Part shown: positions 61,999-64,000 of the stretch, piece by piece
How the letters are laid out: every line of letters starts with the position of its first letter
Numbering within the stretch: position 1 is the first letter of the stretch
Assembly: GCA_946612455.1 (NCBI GenBank)
Contig: CAMOER010000007.1
Span: 1-64,000 of the forward strand
Direction: 5' to 3'
Length of the DNA stretch: 64,000 bases
Origin: UBA3305 sp002373555
Lineage (GTDB): Bacteria; Bacillota; Clostridia; Lachnospirales; Lachnospiraceae
Notes under the pieces: model-generated
Database searches by the model: none
Seen by the model: the letters and a program-made list of their open reading frames with translations, nothing else
What the model was told of the DNA's origin: nothing
Position numbers and translations under genes: made by a program

Positions 61999-63219
61999 TT
62001 ATTTTCCTTCTCTCTGCATCTTCTTCAGTGCACGCACCTTGAGCGGCAGACCGAACAGGTTGATGAATCCGTCTGCGTCGTGGTGGTCATACAGATCACC
62101 GGTCGTGAAGGAGGCCAGCGACTCGGAATACAGGGAATACGGGGAAGTCGTTCCGGCCTTGATGATGTTGCCCTTGTAGAGCTTGAACTTCACTTCGCCG
62201 GTCACATCCTGCTGGGTGGACTCGATGAATGCCTGGACAGCTTCACGGAGCGGTGTGAACCATTTTCCTTCGTAGACGATCTGGGCCAGCTTGTCGGCCA
62301 TTTCCTTCTTCACTTCATAGGTGGCGCGGTCGAGCACAAGCTCCTCGAGCTGCTGATGCGCTTCCATCAGGATCGTTCCGCCGGGAGTCTCATAGACGCC
62401 GCGGGACTTCATGCCGACAACACGGTTCTCCACGATATCGATGATGCCGATGCCGTGCTTTCCGCCGAGTGCGTTCAGCTCGGTGATGATCTCGGATACC
62501 TTCATTTCCTTGCCGTTCAGGCTCTTCGGTACGCCGTGCTCGAAGGTCATGGTGACATATTCGGGCGTATCGGGCGCCTTCTCGGGGGTCGTGCCGAGCA
62601 CGAGCAGATGATCGTAGTTCGGCTCGTTCGCGGGATCCTCGAGCTCCAGGCCCTCATGGCTGATGTGCCACAGGTTTCTGTCGCGGCTGTAGCTGTGGGA
62701 TGCGTCGAACGGAAGATCGATATTGTGCTGCTTGCAGTACTCGATCTCTTCTTCACGGGAATTCATGGTCCATACATCGGTCATTCTCCAGGGAGCGATG
62801 ATCTTGAGGTCGGGTGCCAGGGCCTTGATGCCGAGCTCGAAACGGATCTGATCATTTCCCTTGCCGGTCGCGCCGTGGCAGATCGCGGTCGCGCCTTCCT
62901 TGCGGGCGATTTCCACGAGCTTCTTCGCGATCACGGGTCTTGCCATGGAAGTGCCGAGCAGATATTTATTCTCATAGACAGCGTTCGCCTGTACGCAGGG
63001 AACGATGTACTCATCACAGAACTCATCGATCACATTTTCAATATAAAGCTTGGATGCGCCTGAATATTTTGCACGCTCTTCCAGACCGTCCAGTTCGTTT
63101 CCCTGACCGACATCCACGCAGCAGCAGATGACTTCATAATCGAAGTTCTCCTTAAGCCACGGGATGATGGCTGTGGTGTCCAGACCGCCGGAATACGCAA
63201 GTACGACTTTTTCTTTCAT
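61999..63219 (-). CDS. argG: Argininosuccinate synthase
   Basis: A 406-residue enzyme joining citrulline and aspartate with ATP in arginine synthesis. Seen: the N-terminal P-loop VVLAYSGGLDTTAIIPWL, CCCVDVGQGNELDGLEERA, ATAICHGATGKGNDQIRFE, YSRDRNLWHISHEGLELEDP and VENRVVGMKSRGVYETPGG. The start is ATG 63219 with AGAGAGGT upstream; a longer version from 63249 would run into the operator. It is divergent from argC with ArgR-like boxes between them. Confidence 0.97.
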   Translation of the reverse strand: MKEKVVLAYSGGLDTTAIIPWLKENFDYEVICCCVDVGQGNELDGLEERAKYSGASKLYIENVIDEFCDEYIVPCVQANAVYENKYLLGTSMARPVIAKKLVEIARKEGATAICHGATGKGNDQIRFELGIKALAPDLKIIAPWRMTDVWTMNSREEEIEYCKQHNIDLPFDASHSYSRDRNLWHISHEGLELEDPANEPNYDHLLVLGTTPEKAPDTPEYVTMTFEHGVPKSLNGKEMKVSEIITELNALGGKHGIGIIDIVENRVVGMKSRGVYETPGGTILMEAHQQLEELVLDRATYEVKKEMADKLAQIVYEGKWFTPLREAVQAFIESTQQDVTGEVKFKLYKGNIIKAGTTSPYSLYSESLASFTTGDLYDHHDADGFINLFGLPLKVRALKKMQREGK

Positions 63220-63232
63220 GATAAGACCTCTC

Positions 63233-63250
63233 TTTGAATATTTATTCATT
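63233..63250. promoter_or_regulatory. ArgR operator (ARG box) in the argG leader
   Basis: TTTGAATATTTATTCATT fits the ARG-box consensus TNTGAATWWWWATTCANW fully. It lies 14 nt before the argG start, inside the transcribed leader. Confidence 0.75.
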
Positions 63251-63321
63251 TTCTATGCATAAAACCGAATTTTCGTGGAAATGCGGCGAAGCTCGGATTT
63301 ATCATTGATTTGACGAACGAA

Positions 63322-63350
63322 AGTATACACCTGCAATGAAAATAATGCAA
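63322..63350 (-). promoter_or_regulatory. argG promoter
   Basis: On the minus strand TTGCAT (63350-63345; seen as ATGCAA) and TATACT (63327-63322) are 17 bp apart, about 100 nt before the argG start. Confidence 0.72.
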
Positions 63351-63365
63351 GTATTTTTCATCGAA

Positions 63366-63383
63366 AATGAATAAAAATTCTTG
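63366..63383. promoter_or_regulatory. ArgR operator (ARG box) at the argC promoter
   Basis: AATGAATAAAAATTCTTG closely matches the Bacillus ARG box and overlaps the argC -35 box, so binding would block RNA polymerase. Confidence 0.78.
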
Positions 63384-63409
63384 CATAAAAAATCAGTTGG
63401 TTGTATACT
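63381..63409 (+). promoter_or_regulatory. argC promoter
   Basis: TTGCAT (63381-63386) and TATACT (63404-63409) are 17 bp apart, 80 nt before the argC start. The leader contains GATGCTGTC...GACGGCATC (about 63440-63472), a possible hairpin. Confidence 0.75.
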
Positions 63410-63488
63410 GTCACTCAGCACTAAAAATGTAATGGAACCAGATGCTGTCATCCTGCGGGAAGGACGGCATCCAGAAGGGAGCAAGGAT

Positions 63489-64000
63489 ATGATCAAAGCG
63501 GGAATCATCGGCGCGACCGGCTATGCCGGTGCGGAGCTTGTCAGGCTGATCACACAGCATCCGGAAGCGGAGCTCATCGGCTGCGCCTCCAGAAGTTACG
63601 CCGGGCAGCGCTATGCGGATATCTATAAGAACTGCAATGCATTCACGGAGCTGGACTGCGAAGAGGAGAATATCGCGGAGATGGCGAAGCAGGCGGATGT
63701 CATTTTTACCGCCACGCCGCAGGGCTATCTTGCTTCCGTTATTAATAAGGAAATTCTGGCGGACGCGAAGATCATCGATCTGTCGGCGGATTTCCGCTTC
63801 AAGGACGTTTCCGTTTATGAAAAATGGTACGGCATTGAACATAAGTGTCCTGCATTGTTTGATGAAGCAGTTTACGGGCTGTGCGAGATCAACCGTGAGG
63901 AAATCAGGAAGACCAGACTGCTGGCGAACCCCGGCTGCTACACGACCTGCTCGATCCTGAGCCTGTATCCGCTGGTAAAGGCCGGGCTGGTCGATCACCG
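63489..64000 (+). CDS. argC: N-acetyl-gamma-glutamyl-phosphate reductase, N-terminal part
   Basis: The first 170 codons are in the window; the gene runs off its end. KAGIIGATGYAGAELVRLI is the NADP-binding start, IDLSADFRFKD and AVYGLCEINRE follow, and the catalytic cysteine is in ANPGCYTTCSIL near residue 148. It reduces N-acetylglutamyl phosphate in arginine synthesis. GGAG about 7 nt before ATG 63489. It probably heads an arg operon under the ArgR-type operator. Confidence 0.96.
   Translation, partial: MIKAGIIGATGYAGAELVRLITQHPEAELIGCASRSYAGQRYADIYKNCNAFTELDCEEENIAEMAKQADVIFTATPQGYLASVINKEILADAKIIDLSADFRFKDVSVYEKWYGIEHKCPALFDEAVYGLCEINREEIRKTRLLANPGCYTTCSILSLYPLVKAGLVDH

Noticed and set aside
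61990..63063. 357-codon + frame opposite argG
   Set aside because: argG on the minus strand is complete and conserved; the + frame has no family features.

Overview
The window looks like a chromosome segment from a monoderm, anaerobic member of the Clostridia, most like Lachnospiraceae. The signs are a single-chain pyruvate:ferredoxin oxidoreductase, lysine-rich secreted proteins with Ig-like (BIG2) domains, a secretin-less Tad pilus locus with DUF5702/DUF6382-type proteins, and a DacF-type carboxypeptidase. No rRNA, tRNA, CRISPR array or recognisable insertion sequence was seen. The family assignment rests on recognised protein families, not on any search.

Layout. (1) 1-8.4 kb: the end of an acyl-CoA synthetase, nifJ, an AI-2E-family permease, and a very unusual protein that joins a DEDDh exonuclease to an extracytoplasmic Ig/propeller region. 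(2) 8.5-17.7 kb: a membrane-anchored D,D-carboxypeptidase fused to a TIGR01906-type membrane domain, two transglutaminase-like secreted proteins (one with five near-identical 46-residue Cys repeats), a secreted propeller-like protein and a pyridoxamine kinase. (3) 17.8-31.2 kb: a three-copy 126-bp tandem repeat, then a tightly packed, largely overlapping gene run. It holds a small secreted protein, two MacB-like ABC ATPase-permease fusions, a mini M50 protease and a full monoderm Tad pilus set (CpaF, TadB, TadC, Flp, DUF5702, two TadE-like proteins, prepilin peptidase, DUF6382). (4) 31.4-34.0 kb: an NlpC/P60 hydrolase and an Orn/Lys/Arg decarboxylase family protein. (5) 34.0-58.2 kb: an exopolysaccharide/capsule cluster, much of it clearly AT-rich against GC-rich flanks: two flippases, glycosyltransferases, UDP-galactopyranose mutase, UDP-GlcNAc 2-epimerase, LicD, an IspD/TarI-like cytidylyltransferase broken by an in-frame UGA, a Wzy-like polymerase, three acyltransferase-3 loci (two frameshifted at 7-nt homopolymers, one a tandem double-domain protein), a priming sugar transferase, a Wzz-like protein and RmlB. 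(6) 58.3-64 kb: a PhnW-like aminotransferase with an APC permease and an EamA transporter, then divergent argG/argC under what look like ArgR boxes.

How it works together. The polysaccharide cluster has all classes needed for a Wzx/Wzy-type pathway: priming transferase, glycosyltransferases, flippase, polymerase and chain-length control. It predicts a polymer with galactofuranose, an N-acetylmannosamine-type sugar, acyl groups and a phospho-alditol or choline decoration. The Tad operon should assemble a thin Flp pilus; its coupling to two MacB-like transporters and an M50 protease is the least explained arrangement in the window and my main candidate for an undescribed system. Small palindromic repeat families recur (351, 3989, 8407, 32382, 61101, 61917), one of them lying in frame inside a transporter gene.
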